Counted from the stretch's first letter, positions 1 to 8,870 are shown. The stretch: 38,946 bases of DNA from Simkaniaceae bacterium (GCA_026708385.1 JAPOVA010000041.1:1-38946), one strand, 5' to 3'. Made by a program: numbers and translations. The notes: generated by a model from the letters alone, not told the origin.

Positions 1-1
1 C

Positions 2-397
2 TGCAATATGGCCCTTGCTACGGCATCATCCGTTCTTCGAGCGGCGGAGCGCTATTGCCATATCGGATTTTCCGTTCCCGAAAAGGAGATATTTGCGACG
101 ATCGAGAACTTTTCCCTACCCTCCACCGTAAAAAGGGAGGATCAGGTCTATACGTTTTTACATTTTTTATACCGGCCCGAGAACATGTCCGAGGTGATAC
201 GGGCGGGGTTTACCCTACCCGTTACGGTTGATACCGATCCGGTAGCTATAGGTATGCCGCCCGCCTATATCACCCTGTTTCGGAAGCTCTCTTCGCGCCG
301 GTCCGCAATCCGGTTGTTGAAGCGCCTTGCCTCGGAACGAGAATTGCGTACCATGTGGATTGATGCCAAACCGGAGGGTGGATTCGTAAACCGTTAA
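2..397 (+). CDS. C-terminal part of an unknown protein, cut by the window edge
   Basis: The reading frame is open from base 2 to a TAA at 395-397, so the start probably lies outside the window. An internal ATG at 8 would give 129 residues. I do not recognise the family. The visible part is mixed alpha/beta in composition, with no signal peptide or membrane segment. It ends in a basic stretch (KLSSRRSAIRLLKRLAS) followed by a short polar tail. Codon use resembles the neighbouring genes, and a strong terminator hairpin follows 13 bases after the stop, which supports a real transcribed gene end. Function unknown. Confidence 0.45.
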   Translation, partial: CNMALATASSVLRAAERYCHIGFSVPEKEIFATIENFSLPSTVKREDQVYTFLHFLYRPENMSEVIRAGFTLPVTVDTDPVAIGMPPAYITLFRKLSSRRSAIRLLKRLASERELRTMWIDAKPEGGFVNR

Positions 398-410
398 CGC
401 AAAGAGAGGC

Positions 411-450
411 TGTCCGACCGGATGGCTTTCTCTCATCCGGACGGACATTT
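411..450 (+). terminator. Rho-independent-type terminator after the left-edge gene
   Basis: Arms 411-424 (TGTCCGACCGGATG) and 434-447 pair over 14 positions with a single mismatch around a 9-base loop, followed by TTT. It lies just downstream of the stop at 397. The T-tract is short, but the stem is the strongest in this part of the window. Confidence 0.65.
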
Positions 451-636
451 CCGCAAGCCCCCTACGTGTTTTCGGTCGCCCTTGCTAAAAGATCCGACAT
501 CACATCGCGGCCGGTACGGTACCCGGACAAATATCCGGGAAGCGGGTGGGGGTCGGGCTTCGTCTTATTCGGTTCCGTAGGCGAGATGGCGGTCTCCATA
601 TTGCACGCAGAGGTTGTCGTATTTCGGTCGAATCCC

Positions 637-665
637 TTGTCAACACAACCCGCACGTGCTACTCT
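637..665 (+). promoter_or_regulatory. Possible sigma-66/70-type promoter for the 697-1035 gene
   Basis: TTGTCA at 637-642 and TACTCT at 660-665 are separated by exactly 17 bases. They lie 31 bases upstream of the chosen start at 697. The -10 box is imperfect. The rest of 398-696 shows nothing else besides the terminator at 411-450. Confidence 0.35.
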
Positions 666-696
666 CCCCCGATCAAACTCAACCTTGGGAGAAGGG

Positions 697-1035
697 ATGT
701 CTTGTTTCTTATGTCATTGTGCCGGTTGCCACCGAGAACCGGTCATCCGTACCGGTGTCGTAGAAACACCGCCACAAATCGGCCCTGTTCGGATACCCCC
801 CGCCGCGGGGGTCAATGTTTGCCCCGGGCCGGGTGCGGATACGGCGCAGGCCCTTGTGGCATCGGTAAAGGGGTTGCAAAGGGAGAGGACGGATCCTTTC
901 CCCGGGTTGTCCCGGGACGGGGAAGAAAAGACGGAAACGGAGAAAGTCGATCGGGAAACCCACCGGGCTCTTTACGAATACGTGGAGTTGTCCGAAGATG
1001 AGGCAAGGCGAAATTCCGCCCCGCAGATGGTCTGA
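697..1035 (+). CDS. Small unknown protein with a Cys-rich N-terminus
   Basis: This is a 112-residue protein of no recognised family. The ATG at 697 was chosen because GGGAGAAGGG lies directly before it; the frame stays open upstream to 466 without a comparable ribosome site. The protein begins MSCFLCHCAGCH (four Cys in the first eleven residues), then has a Pro/Gly-rich middle and a highly charged C-terminal half rich in Glu, Arg and Lys. The gene after the next gap also starts with a Cys-rich MSCC-type N-terminus and similar acidic/Pro-rich composition, so the two may be related or share a targeting signal. That is inference. Low complexity makes the call uncertain. Confidence 0.4.
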   Translation: MSCFLCHCAGCHREPVIRTGVVETPPQIGPVRIPPAAGVNVCPGPGADTAQALVASVKGLQRERTDPFPGLSRDGEEKTETEKVDRETHRALYEYVELSEDEARRNSAPQMV

Positions 1036-1231
1036 CCGTTTGTTTGCTCGGAGGAAAAACAGGTTGGCTTTGCCGTGACTCCCGTCCCGGACCCCCGGTG
1101 TGGCCCGGCAGGTATGCCGGCGTCGGAACGGCGCAAACGGGAGGTGTCGGAGGAAAAATTCGTATGGGGAGCGGTACGATGCGAGCCTATCACCGAATCC
1201 CCGAAGAAAAAGCTTAACCCGGGAGGAAAGC

Positions 1232-1765
1232 GTGTCTTGTTGTTCATGTTTCAAAAACTCATCGAGCACACAGCCCGAACCCATAGGGAATCAAGGGACG
1301 AAATCCGCCTGTCCGAGGGACGATGCCACCGAGAGGACCGGCGATGTAGTTCGAGACGTACTCGGCGGCCCCGACAAGCAGATCGTCTCCGTGGCGGTTC
1401 TCGCAAACGATCGTACGACGGTGTCCTACGGGGAGGGTGGGTCTCTTCCCCAAACGGGTGGAGCAACATCGCCTGTTCGGACCGTCACGCCGTTGCCACT
1501 GCCGGAAGAGGAACCCGAACCCGTTTCGGGTGTGTGGAGACTCCTGTCGGCATTCATGGGGGAAGGCGCTGAGGAGTTCGTAGCCGAATTGATGCGGGAA
1601 GCGGAAAAGCCTGTCGATTACTATGGGGAGACCGAAGAATGCGTCGAGGCGTTTATGGAGAATCCCGACGCCGTGCTATCGGCGCTTATCGAGAACCGGA
1701 TCGATAGGAAACCTTCGGGCGCACCACCGGGGACATATAGGGAACCCGGTAGTTCGGTAAGCTGA
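1232..1765 (+). CDS. Small unknown acidic protein, Cys-rich N-terminus
   Basis: A 177-residue protein of unknown function. The GTG at 1232 is preferred because GGGAGG lies five bases upstream; an earlier in-frame start at 1100 lacks this. It begins MSCCSCFKNSSSTQPEP, continues with a Pro/Thr-rich probably disordered segment (about residues 15-90), and ends in an acidic helical region (about residues 95-160) with repeated Glu/Ala/Phe positions such as EGAEEFVAELMREAEKP. The N-terminus recalls that of the 697-1035 product. No membrane segment is visible. A disordered Ser/Thr/Pro-rich N-terminus is common in type III effectors, but that is only suggestive here. Confidence 0.5.
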   Translation: MSCCSCFKNSSSTQPEPIGNQGTKSACPRDDATERTGDVVRDVLGGPDKQIVSVAVLANDRTTVSYGEGGSLPQTGGATSPVRTVTPLPLPEEEPEPVSGVWRLLSAFMGEGAEEFVAELMREAEKPVDYYGETEECVEAFMENPDAVLSALIENRIDRKPSGAPPGTYREPGSSVS

Positions 1766-2313
1766 CAAATCTTTTTCCCGAATACGGCCGGATCTCCGGG
1801 AATAACGACCCCTCTTTCCGGTCGGGAGACCCGTAACATAGGTATGAGGAGCCGTTTGTGTGGGTAGGGTTTCGCATGCCCCGTGCCCGTGATCGGTACG
1901 GACGGTTTCCCTTTCGGAGCTGTCGAGTGCTCCCGTTTCCGGTTGTTCGATCTCCGTACCTCCTTTGGCACGGGGCACGGTGGGTGGTGCGAGCGGTCCG
2001 GCTTTCGTTTCGTCGGGTCGCCCCGGTTCTTTTGCTCCCTTGGGGTTGAGGAAAAGATGGGAGAGCTTCAAAGTTTTGACATTGAGGGCATTCCGCAATC
2101 AGCGCAATCCCTGTGGATATGCGTCTTGTGTGCACACCGAAATGACGAAGTCACGGCACGCCTCCTCTTCCCGAAAACGGCCTCCAAGACAGATCTTCAA
2201 AGATATATCGGAGATGGAAATGGAGAAGGTATTGGTATTTTGTGTCCCGTATCGTATAATCACCCCGGCCCGGGAGGGAGGGGTGTACCCTATTTTAAAA
2301 GAGGTGGTGAGCT
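1766..2313 (+). other. Gene-free stretch ahead of the PPR-like gene
   Basis: Open frames exist on both strands here, but none has a convincing start, family match or consistent composition. The longest plus-strand frame (1883-2506) runs through the promoter and start of the next gene. The only features I support are the promoter boxes at 2232-2260 and the ribosome site near 2301-2307. Confidence 0.5.
2232..2260 (+). promoter_or_regulatory. Promoter of the PPR-like gene
   Basis: TTGGTA at 2232-2237 and a perfect TATAAT at 2255-2260 are spaced by 17 bases. Transcription would start near 2267, giving a leader of about 47 bases before the GTG at 2314. Confidence 0.6.
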
Positions 2314-5300
2314 GTGTCTTTTCGTGCGAGGTGTGACCCGAATCATCCTCTTCCCCCCCCGTGTGATCCGGCCCTGTTCGTGCCCTATCGGGACGTACGT
2401 CCTCAGCTCTTTTACCCCCCTTCCGTTTCCTTTCCTCCGGCGGGTCCGTTTCAACGGACGGTGGTATCGCACTCCCCCCCTTTCACCCTTCCGGGGGAAG
2501 AGGTGACTCGGATGGCGGGTCTGTTTCAACAGACGATGATGTTGTCCCCCCCTCCTTTCGTCCCTCCGGCATGCGTACCGGTGGCGAGCGCACTCGTAGT
2601 TCCGCGTGCCAACACCTATCCGGATTCTCGGAGATGTGTGCAAGAACGACTGCAAGAGTGTGAGCAAAAGGGAGATGTGTGGGGGGCGGATGCCACCATC
2701 AAAGGGATGCGCCTGCGCGGGATGGAGAGTCATACGGGCGATGTTATGTCATTGTGGAGGACATACCTCCGGCATCACGAGCTACGGGGGGTAGTGCCGA
2801 CCCACGAGGCTTATGAAGAGATCGAACGTTGCGTAAAGGAGACGTGCGGTACGTCGACGGCATACGATGAGGGTACGGGCAAGATTTTTACGGACTGTCT
2901 TTGGGACGGCATAAGGTCCGGTGATGTGCGGGGAGCGGTTTTTTTCGCGGGTAAGGTGAGAGAACACGGCCGTAATCTGCGCATCGCCGCGTATGACACG
3001 GTGGTGCGACTCTGCGCCGGAACGGGTCGGGTCAAGCCTCTCAAAGAATTTCTCGGATATTTACGAGGCGATACCGCGGTTCCGGATGCGAGTTTGGCCC
3101 GTGCGGTGCTCCGGGCGTACGGATCGTCCGGATTGTCGGACAGTGTGGAAGAAGTGTACCGGATCTTCGCGGAAGTGTTGTTCCCTGCCGGCCTTGTCGT
3201 TGATATACCCCTGGTCGAGAACATTGCCGGCTTCTTTTTCGGTAAACAAGGTATGGCGGGAAAGATCATGGATCTTCTTGAAAAAGAGATCGGCGAGGGT
3301 ATCGTTCTCGATTACCTGTGTTGCGCTTCGATGATGCGAAAAGCCGGCCGATCTTTTCCCGCAAAAGAAGCCGTTCGTCTTGCCGATCTTCTCCTCAAAC
3401 AGCTCGATCGGGAGAAGATCCGATCGGAACTCGAGCCTATTCTTTGTTGTAACATGCTCCTTGCTTACCGAAGAGGTTATGAAGGCGACCCGGGACGGAT
3501 CGGAGGTCGGGTAGGTCGGTTTGCCGTGATGATACGGGGGGCGTCCCTTCATGAGGATTTGTGCGTCGCACACTTGTTGGCATCGATGGATCACCGAGAC
3601 GGTGGCGCGGAGCGTACGTTGCCTGCGAAAGATCCCCCCTTCGATTATGCGGAAGCAGTTGCGGGCGGGGCGGATCCCGAGATACTCGTTGCGATGGTTA
3701 CTTACGTTTCACGGGACACACCTGAGGGCGATGTCGAAGAAGGCGGTCGGGTACGGTGCTATGCCGTGTTGGAGGCATGTGCTCGACATCGGCAGGGAGA
3801 TCCTCAAGCGAATATGGATCAAGCGTTGCGATTTTCCCGCCACATGAAGAGAGCGGGGATCACACTCGACGCGCGCACTTTCGAGATCATGAAGGATCTC
3901 TGTTGTCGGGCCGGTCACCGAGAGGGGGTCGAATCCTTGTTGGCCGAAATGAAGAGTATGCCTCACAGAACGACCGAAACGGTACCCTATCGGATGTTGG
4001 CGGAACATCCCGTCGAACCGGATGTGCTCTTCGAAATGGTCACGGGATTTCCCGATGAGGGAGGTAGGGCTCCTTCCATCGAGTTGTGTCGAGAACGTTG
4101 CAATGCCGTTCTCGACATGTACGATCGATGTGATCGGGTTACCCGTCGGCAGTGTGTTGTAGTGCCGGACTTTTTCCAACATATGGAGGCGGCCGGCGTC
4201 ACCCCCGATTTGCACACCTTCGCGAAGGTGATTGCCGTGCATTGTAGGATCGGTGGTAAAGTCCGTGCGGCAAACGTGGTACGTGCCGTGGCTCGAAAGG
4301 GAACGGAATCCGATCACGCTTACCGCGCATACTACGCATCCGTCATGCGTGGCAAGCGGATGGATCCCGGTGAGATCATATGCGCCATTACTTCCCCGGA
4401 TCCGCTTACTTCCTCCCGTATTGATTCGGAACGGGCCCTGCACCAGTGTAATCTCGTGCTTGATGTGTGCGTAGGGGATACGGAGCGCGCCGTACTCGTC
4501 CGTAAAGGGCAAGTGCTTGAAGGGATCGTCGCCATCGCTCGCGCCGGTTTACGGCCCGACGTGAAAACCGTGAACGCGATCATGGAGATTTCTCTTGCGG
4601 CCGGAGAGGGTCCGATGGCCGACGCATATTTCCGATATATACAATCGGAGATGGTGTGCGATACCACAACCTCTTTGATTCGAATGGAGTGGGAGAAAGT
4701 ACCGGATGCGGTTGCGAAACATCCGGAAAAAGCCTTGGGTATCCTGTCGTCCGAGGAAGGGGACGGAGCACCTCGTGATACCCTTTTCTTCAATAGGGTG
4801 ATCCACATATGTTGTCGTGCACATGATTGGGAAAAAGCAGGCACTGCGTTTCGATTCATGGTAGCGAGAGGGTGTCGCCCCGATCGTACCACCTACCGGA
4901 CTATGATGAATGCGGGGATGACTCCGGAAGAACTCTTTGCTCTGATTAGCGGATCGGGGGAACACGAAAATGATGCTCGCGATGCCCGGACGGACCTATG
5001 CGGAGGTGTGGTGAGCGCGTGTGTGCAACGAGCACCTTTAGGGACCCGGGAGCAGGAATGGGCAGTGCAATTTTCCCTGTGTATGAGGGAGGCGGGGGTC
5101 AGACCCGACGGGGTCGTTTTCGATCTCATGATGTGCATATGTTGTCAATACGGCCGGTACCACGCGAAAACGAGAGAGGTGTTTGACTACATGGTAGAAG
5201 GGGGACGGGGATGTCGCCCCGACGAGCAAACCTACGCCTCCATGATCAACTACGGCAACGTGGAGCCGCGAGTACTTTTCGACATCATCACCTCCGCCCC

Positions 5301-6576
5301 CTCTCCTGAGCGGGACGATGCCGAGTCGGTGCGTAGGAAACGGTGTGTGACCGCCCTCCGTACTTCCGCGACGGCCCGGCATCGAAAGCCGAAAGCGTGG
5401 AACCCGGAACAGGTGCTCTCCTTTTCCCTGCTCATGAAGAAATCCCGGATCATGCCCGATCCGACCGCTTGTGAAGCTGTCGTAAATCTGTGTTGCCTAT
5501 CCGGTAAGGGAGAATGGATTCGTGATCTGCAACGGCGTATGGAGGGGGGGGAAGAACGAGCAAACCACTACGAGATATACGCGGAGGCGGTACGGCACGG
5601 CGTGGAAGGGGGCGTACTCTTCGAAATCGTCACGAGCTTTCTCATACCGGCGGACATCGCGTTCGAGGATTTCGTCAAAATATGCCGGGATCGATGCAAC
5701 GCCGTTCTTTGCGCCTACGCCATGAGGGTGCGATCCGACGGTCATAAGCGACGAGAAGAGGCGGAACGGTTTCTCTCGTATATGCAACAGACCGGTATCC
5801 GTCCCGACACCTCTACTTTCGGCCTGATGGTAAGAATTTCGCTCAGTGCCACCGATCCGGTGTGGGGGCTCGGTTTCTTGGAAAGCATGTGTGGGGAGAG
5901 TCCCCGACTCGGTCGGGCGATTTTCACAACACTCTCGGACGCCGGGGTTACACCGGGTGAGATCTTTGCCTTTCTTACCGGAACCGGGGAGGAGCACGAC
6001 ATATCTTCGGACACCGCATTGCGTCGAGTCTGTTTACGTGAGTTACTTGCGGGGTGGATGATCAGCGCGGACTCTACGTGTCAAGGGGCGTTGTCCTCTC
6101 TCTCGAAGTCGGCGGCGGATCGGGAGGACGTATTTGACGAGGGGTTTTATGAAGTGTTTACGGCCGAGGAGATCGAACCGGAATCGATCGTAAAGGTTCT
6201 GTACTCTCTGTTCGGAAGGGAAAGGGGAAGGGATCACGGAGAGGGTCTTACTCAAGCCTATATCCGCGTAGGTGATGAGGCGCGGGCCCGTTGCTCTGCG
6301 AAAAGCGTGATCGAGGCCCACCGCGAGTGCGCCGACAAGGGAGGAAGGACATCTTTCCGGTGCTCTGTGCGGGACGGAGAGGCTTTCGGTACCTTTCGCG
6401 GTGACGGGGAAGGGGGTGGTGGTGATGACCGTTCCCGCGCCTTTGTTTCCCCGGGATCCGTTCCCGCAAAATCCCCCGCAGAACCCCTCGTAGAACAAGA
6501 CTCGGTAGGTTCCGACACCGGTTCGATTCCCGGAAGAAGAGGAGAGTCGGTGGTTGGTTCGTTGCAAGAGAAATAG
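2314..6576 (+). CDS. Large PPR-like (pentatricopeptide) super-repeat protein
   Basis: A 1420-residue protein starting at GTG 2314, with GAGGTGG seven bases before it. Residues 1-100 are Pro-rich and probably disordered. From about residue 370 to 1210 it is built from seven or eight super-repeats of about 115 residues. Each has a CN-x-VL helix (for example RERCNAVLDMY near 590, DRCNAVLCAYA near 1125). A PPR-type pair follows, with motifs such as GCRPDRTTYRTMM and GIRPDTSTFGLMV, and the unit ends in a VEPxxLFxxITS-like tail. The PD..T...M and CC..G pattern is that of pentatricopeptide repeats, an RNA-binding alpha-solenoid family that is abundant in plant organelles and rare in bacteria. The last 70 residues are charged and low-complexity. 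There is no signal peptide. A secreted, RNA- or organelle-directed effector is a reasonable inference; a generic solenoid scaffold is the alternative. Confidence 0.8.
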   Translation: MSFRARCDPNHPLPPPCDPALFVPYRDVRPQLFYPPSVSFPPAGPFQRTVVSHSPPFTLPGEEVTRMAGLFQQTMMLSPPPFVPPACVPVASALVVPRANTYPDSRRCVQERLQECEQKGDVWGADATIKGMRLRGMESHTGDVMSLWRTYLRHHELRGVVPTHEAYEEIERCVKETCGTSTAYDEGTGKIFTDCLWDGIRSGDVRGAVFFAGKVREHGRNLRIAAYDTVVRLCAGTGRVKPLKEFLGYLRGDTAVPDASLARAVLRAYGSSGLSDSVEEVYRIFAEVLFPAGLVVDIPLVENIAGFFFGKQGMAGKIMDLLEKEIGEGIVLDYLCCASMMRKAGRSFPAKEAVRLADLLLKQLDREKIRSELEPILCCNMLLAYRRGYEGDPGRIGGRVGRFAVMIRGASLHEDLCVAHLLASMDHRDGGAERTLPAKDPPFDYAEAVAGGADPEILVAMVTYVSRDTPEGDVEEGGRVRCYAVLEACARHRQGDPQANMDQALRFSRHMKRAGITLDARTFEIMKDLCCRAGHREGVESLLAEMKSMPHRTTETVPYRMLAEHPVEPDVLFEMVTGFPDEGGRAPSIELCRERCNAVLDMYDRCDRVTRRQCVVVPDFFQHMEAAGVTPDLHTFAKVIAVHCRIGGKVRAANVVRAVARKGTESDHAYRAYYASVMRGKRMDPGEIICAITSPDPLTSSRIDSERALHQCNLVLDVCVGDTERAVLVRKGQVLEGIVAIARAGLRPDVKTVNAIMEISLAAGEGPMADAYFRYIQSEMVCDTTTSLIRMEWEKVPDAVAKHPEKALGILSSEEGDGAPRDTLFFNRVIHICCRAHDWEKAGTAFRFMVARGCRPDRTTYRTMMNAGMTPEELFALISGSGEHENDARDARTDLCGGVVSACVQRAPLGTREQEWAVQFSLCMREAGVRPDGVVFDLMMCICCQYGRYHAKTREVFDYMVEGGRGCRPDEQTYASMINYGNVEPRVLFDIITSAPSPERDDAESVRRKRCVTALRTSATARHRKPKAWNPEQVLSFSLLMKKSRIMPDPTACEAVVNLCCLSGKGEWIRDLQRRMEGGEERANHYEIYAEAVRHGVEGGVLFEIVTSFLIPADIAFEDFVKICRDRCNAVLCAYAMRVRSDGHKRREEAERFLSYMQQTGIRPDTSTFGLMVRISLSATDPVWGLGFLESMCGESPRLGRAIFTTLSDAGVTPGEIFAFLTGTGEEHDISSDTALRRVCLRELLAGWMISADSTCQGALSSLSKSAADREDVFDEGFYEVFTAEEIEPESIVKVLYSLFGRERGRDHGEGLTQAYIRVGDEARARCSAKSVIEAHRECADKGGRTSFRCSVRDGEAFGTFRGDGEGGGGDDRSRAFVSPGSVPAKSPAEPLVEQDSVGSDTGSIPGRRGESVVGSLQEK

Positions 6577-6666
6577 AACCACTGCTTGAAAAAACGTATG
6601 TCGGGAGATCGAAACCGGAGGGGCGGGGGTACGACCGCGGATCGTCGGAAGAGGGTTTGTCGATTT

Positions 6667-6695
6667 TTGACACCGGCATCCTCATCCGCTAGGAT
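6667..6695 (+). promoter_or_regulatory. Promoter of the Tsr3-like/rpmF operon
   Basis: A consensus TTGACA at 6667-6672, a 17-base spacer, and TAGGAT at 6690-6695. The whole element, spacer included, closely resembles the promoter in front of rpmH at 8808-8836. Confidence 0.75.
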
Positions 6696-6760
6696 GGGGG
6701 GCACCCCGGAAGCCGAGATGTTCGGAATGGTGTGTTAAAGGGGTGAAGGAGATGTTACGT

Positions 6761-7231
6761 ATGCGCGCCTCACTACCGACGATCATTCTCCGTCATCGTA
6801 AAGAGAACCTCAGGAAATGTAGTTTGCGGGGCTTGGAGGGGCGTTCCGATCTTCTTTTCTTTACCTATCCCGACGAGAGGCCGCCCCCTTTGGATGAGTA
6901 CCTGTACCTCACCTCGGATGCTCCTCCGTTGACGGAAGAGGATGCTCGGCGGGGACTTTTTCTCATCGATGCCACGTGGAACCGTGCCAAAACGATGGCC
7001 GGCCGGGTCGCCCTGCCCCGCGTATGGCGTAGTTTGCCGCGGGGGATCGTCACCGCTTACCCGAGGAGGCAGACGGGATGTGACAATCCCGAGAGGGGTT
7101 TGGCCTCGGTGGAGGCGCTGTACGGTGCCTATGTGATCACCGGTCGTTGCGTGGAGGGTCTGCTCGATCACTACTACCCGGGGGATACTTTTCTCGCTCG
7201 TAACGATTTCGGTAGCGTAAATCGGGGGTGA
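6761..7231 (+). CDS. Tsr3/DTW-type aminocarboxypropyltransferase-like protein
   Basis: A 156-residue protein resembling the Tsr3 (DUF367) and DTW families. These transfer the 3-amino-3-carboxypropyl group of S-adenosylmethionine to rRNA or tRNA uridine/pseudouridine. Visible family marks are an N-terminal LRHRKENLRKCSLRGL segment (like the HxxxKKCS-L region of Tsr3), then GLFLIDATWNRAKTM (the DxTW/DCSW motif), ALPRVWRSLPRG, and the conserved GLASVEALYGAYVITGR helix near the C-terminus. ATG 6761 is chosen because AAGGAG lies nine bases upstream; ATG 6752 and GTG 6743 are alternatives. It sits directly upstream of rpmF (45 bases) behind a ribosomal-type promoter, which fits a role in ribosome or tRNA modification. 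The exact substrate cannot be told from the sequence. Confidence 0.65.
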   Translation: MRASLPTIILRHRKENLRKCSLRGLEGRSDLLFFTYPDERPPPLDEYLYLTSDAPPLTEEDARRGLFLIDATWNRAKTMAGRVALPRVWRSLPRGIVTAYPRRQTGCDNPERGLASVEALYGAYVITGRCVEGLLDHYYPGDTFLARNDFGSVNRG

Positions 7232-7275
7232 CCATGTAGAATCCCCTCTGTGACGGGTAGTTGAAGGGAGGTGTT

Positions 7276-7485
7276 ATGGCGGTACCGAGAAATCGGCATT
7301 CCTGTCGACGAACGAGGGCGGGTCGGGCCCACCATGCGAAAAAGCCGGTCTCCGTTGTGGTGTGCACGAACTGTAATCAGGGTCGGTTGCCACACACGGT
7401 GTGTCCCCTTTGCGGATACTACCGAGGACGCTCGGTTTTCTCGGAGGTAGGAAGGGAAGAAACGGAGAGGGGAGGAGGGGGGTAG
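7276..7485 (+). CDS. rpmF: 50S ribosomal protein L32
   Basis: A 69-residue L32. It starts MAVPRNRHS at ATG 7276, with GGGAGG six bases upstream. The basic N-terminal half (RRTRAGRAHHAKKP) is followed by the zinc ribbon CTNCNQ...CPLCGYYRGR, in which all four Cys are present, so this is the zinc-binding form. The C-terminal tail after the ribbon (SEVGREETERGGGG) is longer and more acidic than usual. It is downstream of and probably co-transcribed with the Tsr3-like gene, and it converges with tyrP. Confidence 0.9.
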   Translation: MAVPRNRHSCRRTRAGRAHHAKKPVSVVVCTNCNQGRLPHTVCPLCGYYRGRSVFSEVGREETERGGGG

Positions 7486-7504
7486 CCGAGGTGATCCGGT
7501 CCGG

Positions 7505-8686
7505 TCACAGGAGGGTGCGTATCGTGACCGTCACCTCGAAGATCACGAACAGTATCAGCAGGGTGAGTACGCCTCTGCCTCCCGGGACGAGTTTACGCCC
7601 GGTGCCGTACCCTTTCCGGTATCTGCCCTGCCACACCATCAGGACGGGGAGTAGCCCCAACAGAAGGACGCATCCGATCCCTCCCCCCAGCGTGAGGGCC
7701 TTGAAGAAGATCCCCGGATCGTACCCGGAGATGAGGAGGGGGGGGAGAAAGACCAAGGAGGCGATCAGGCATGCGCGCCATCCTCCGTAGGGGAGGTGCA
7801 ATCCGTCCGATAAGAAGTCGATAAGACTCAAAGCGACTCCCAAAAACGAAGAGACGACGGCGCACGCACGAAAAAGTGCCGCCATAGCGTAGATGGCCGA
7901 CCCCGGAAAGAGATGTCTCAGTGATTCGACAACGGCCACCTCTCCGGCTTTCCGGATGGCGATCAAGCCGTGCGGCCCTTCGGTAGGAATGACGCCGAGC
8001 ACGAAGAGTTGCCACACTGCGTAAACCACGAAGGGAATCGAGGTACCGATCAGGACGGCAGTGCGCAACATCTTCGCGTTGTGTTTGAAGTAGGTTGTCA
8101 GGCTCGGCATAATTCCCTGATAACCGAATGAGGTGAAAATGACGGGTAGTGCCATGACGGCATCGGGCCAAGAAGATCCGGAGAGTCGTTTGAGTCGTAC
8201 TCCCGGGGCGCAGGCGCCGAGGAAGCAGAGATAGGATATGCACAGACCCGCCATGATCAATGCGTTGATCCTGTTCACCGATCGCGTACCCATGCACACG
8301 ATCGCACCGAAAAAGAGGGTAAAGAGTAGCAAACAGGATGTATGGGAGAGTCCGCCGCCCGAGACGGACTCGATCGTTTTCGCTCCCGCCGTAACATAGG
8401 CAACCATCAAACAGTAGAAGAGGAAGATGTAGAGGATCCAAGCTATGATTGCTCCCGTGCGACCGAGAAGTCGGTGTGCCGTAGAGATAAAGTTCGACCC
8501 TTCCGGCATCCACAGACATGCTTCCGTCAGGAGAAGGCCCGTACACGTACCGAATAACCAGCAGAGGAGGTAGATGGCGTAAGAGGGAAGCAGACCCGCT
8601 CCGGCCGTCGCCACGGGAAGGGCAAGCATTCCGGCTCCGATGGCCGTTCCGCTAATCAGTAGTGCTCCGCCGAACACCTTCAACAT
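7505..8686 (-). CDS. tyrP: Aromatic amino-acid permease, TyrP/Mtr type
   Basis: A 393-residue inner-membrane transporter of the hydroxy/aromatic amino acid permease (HAAAP) family, which imports tyrosine or tryptophan by proton symport. It begins [19 protein letters not shown], the typical first helix with the GTAIGAGML loop, and continues with about eleven hydrophobic segments up to a short basic loop ([12 protein letters not shown]) and a last helix. Chlamydiae commonly carry one or more tyrP copies, which supply host aromatic amino acids. It is a single gene on the minus strand, convergent with rpmF (19 bases between ends) and divergent from rpmH. I saw no strong promoter for it. Substrate preference (Tyr versus Trp) is not decided by the sequence. 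Confidence 0.85.
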   Translation of the reverse strand: MLKVFGGALLISGTAIGAGMLALPVATAGAGLLPSYAIYLLCWLFGTCTGLLLTEACLWMPEGSNFISTAHRLLGRTGAIIAWILYIFLFYCLMVAYVTAGAKTIESVSGGGLSHTSCLLLFTLFFGAIVCMGTRSVNRINALIMAGLCISYLCFLGACAPGVRLKRLSGSSWPDAVMALPVIFTSFGYQGIMPSLTTYFKHNAKMLRTAVLIGTSIPFVVYAVWQLFVLGVIPTEGPHGLIAIRKAGEVAVVESLRHLFPGSAIYAMAALFRACAVVSSFLGVALSLIDFLSDGLHLPYGGWRACLIASLVFLPPLLISGYDPGIFFKALTLGGGIGCVLLLGLLPVLMVWQGRYRKGYGTGRKLVPGGRGVLTLLILFVIFEVTVTIRTLL

Positions 8687-8807
8687 ATGCGACCCCCGAT
8701 CGTCGTCCGCATTGTACCGAATCGGACAAAAAATCTCTCTTTTCGAACGGCTGAGCGCGCGATGTTACGCCCGAGGTCATCGGTATCGAGAAAACGGTCT
8801 GCCGGTT

Positions 8808-8836
8808 TTGACACCGATATTCCCATCCGTTAGAAT
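8808..8836 (+). promoter_or_regulatory. Promoter of rpmH-rnpA
   Basis: A perfect TTGACA at 8808-8813, a 17-base spacer and TAGAAT at 8831-8836. The predicted transcript starts near 8843, about 28 bases before rpmH. It is a near copy of the element at 6667-6695. Confidence 0.8.
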
Positions 8837-8870
8837 GGGCGCACGCATCGAACACCGGAGGTATTCGCGC

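Noticed and set aside
1883-2506. 207-residue plus-strand frame ahead of the PPR-like gene
   Set aside because: It overlaps the promoter and first 190 bases of the PPR-like gene, has no ribosome site and resembles no family.
6500-6545. GGTTCGATTCC, like a tRNA T-arm
   Set aside because: The T-stem does not form five pairs, no matching acceptor or anticodon arms are present upstream, and it lies inside the PPR-like coding sequence.
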